From positions 1 through 5,689 of the forward strand of contig MERE01000096.1 of NCBI GenBank assembly GCA_001771975.1: DNA of 5,689 nt, written 5' to 3'. The notes under the pieces are model-generated. The model had not been told where the DNA came from and searched no databases. It saw nothing but the letters and a program-made list of their open reading frames with translations. How positions within the stretch are numbered: position 1 is the first letter of the stretch; every line of letters begins with the position of its first letter. The translations under genes and the position numbers were made by a program. This document shows positions 5,333 through 5,689 of this stretch, piece by piece. Source of the stretch: Betaproteobacteria bacterium RIFCSPLOWO2_02_FULL_68_150. Its GTDB lineage: Bacteria; Pseudomonadota; Gammaproteobacteria; Burkholderiales; SG8-39.

Positions 5333-5689
5333 AGCTCGAGCCGCGGGACCTGAAGCAAATCAGCGCCCGCACGCTCGAGCATTACGACCGGCGCGCCGAG
5401 GAGTTCTGGGAAGGCACCCGCAGTCACGACGTCAGCCAGAACATCGAAGCGCTCCTGCAGGCAATCGAGGGTGAGCCGCCGTTCGCGATCCTCGATTTCG
5501 GCTGCGGGCCGGGACGCGACCTCAGCGCGTTCGCCGCACTCGGCCACCGCGCCACCGGTCTGGAAGGCGCCGAACGCCTCGCCGCCATGGCGCGCGCGCA
5601 CAGCGGCTGCGAAGTGTGGCAGCAGGATTTCCTCGATCTCGATCTGCCGGATCGGCAGTTCGACGGCGTGTTCGCCAACGCCGCGCTGT
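5329..5689 (+). CDS. Class I SAM-dependent methyltransferase (5' part, truncated by window end)
   Basis: The first 120 codons are visible. The GTG start at 5329 overlaps the TGA of the ATP-grasp gene (GTGA), typical of translational coupling; a GAGGA lies immediately before it, too close for an ideal ribosome binding site. The protein starts MKLEPRDLKQISARTLEHYD and contains RAEEFWEGTRSHDVSQNI (22-39), then SAM-binding motif I ILDFGCGPGRD (54-64), the acidic residue after strand 2 in TGLEGAE (E79), QQDFLDLDLP (98-107) at motif III, and FDGVFANAAL at the strand-4 position. This matches a widespread family of small stand-alone methyltransferases sharing the FWEGTRxHDVSQN and DFGCGPGRDL blocks; its substrate is not known to me. 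The overlap with the ATP-grasp gene points to a shared pathway with the two genes upstream. The C-terminal half, which would carry substrate-specific parts, is outside the window. Confidence 0.85.
   Translation, partial: MKLEPRDLKQISARTLEHYDRRAEEFWEGTRSHDVSQNIEALLQAIEGEPPFAILDFGCGPGRDLSAFAALGHRATGLEGAERLAAMARAHSGCEVWQQDFLDLDLPDRQFDGVFANAAL

Overview
The window is GC-rich and densely coding. It looks like chromosomal DNA of a proteobacterium, most likely a betaproteobacterium: it carries a yggX-type gene (a family essentially confined to beta- and gammaproteobacteria), uses strongly GC-ending codons, and encodes a small exported protein with RVVxTARR motifs of a kind I associate with Burkholderiales-like genomes. 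No tRNA, rRNA, IS element, phage gene or CRISPR array is visible. No gene-free stretch exceeds 300 bases; the longest is about 217 bases (1759-1975).

Left part (1-1758): the 3' end of an ArsR-type metalloregulator (1-93) runs directly into arsM, an arsenite S-adenosylmethionine methyltransferase (102-914). The regulator's stop codon lies inside the arsM Shine-Dalgarno. These two are the distal end of an ars operon that begins outside the window. Tail-to-tail with arsM is a membrane protein of the YwiC-like family (991-1758, minus strand); a GC-rich hairpin sits between the two 3' ends.

Middle (1759-2652): a divergent intergenic region holds three GCGGTTC elements spaced about two helical turns apart. 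It precedes a small, probably exported protein with a duplicated RVV[IV]TARR motif (1976-2239). Next comes a good extended -10 promoter and yggX (2377-2652), a Fe(II)-trafficking/oxidative-damage-protection protein.

Right part (2660-5689+): a tightly packed three-gene cassette starts 7 bases after yggX. It encodes (i) a radical SAM protein with an N-terminal B12-binding-like domain and a C-terminal WYCCAEP tail, matching the CUAEP/CCAEP-tail radical SAM (seleno)protein family in its cysteine form; (ii) an ATP-grasp ligase-type enzyme; (iii) a class I SAM-dependent methyltransferase, overlapping the ATP-grasp stop by four bases (GTGA) and cut by the window end. The first gene has no ATG/GTG/TTG start for its clearly coding N-terminus, so its start is probably non-canonical or misread. 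The co-location of radical SAM, ATP-grasp and methyltransferase enzymes suggests an uncharacterised biosynthetic or modification pathway. It appears to be transcribed at least partly from the yggX promoter, so an iron-protecting protein would be made together with an iron-sulfur enzyme. This cassette is the most interesting part of the window.
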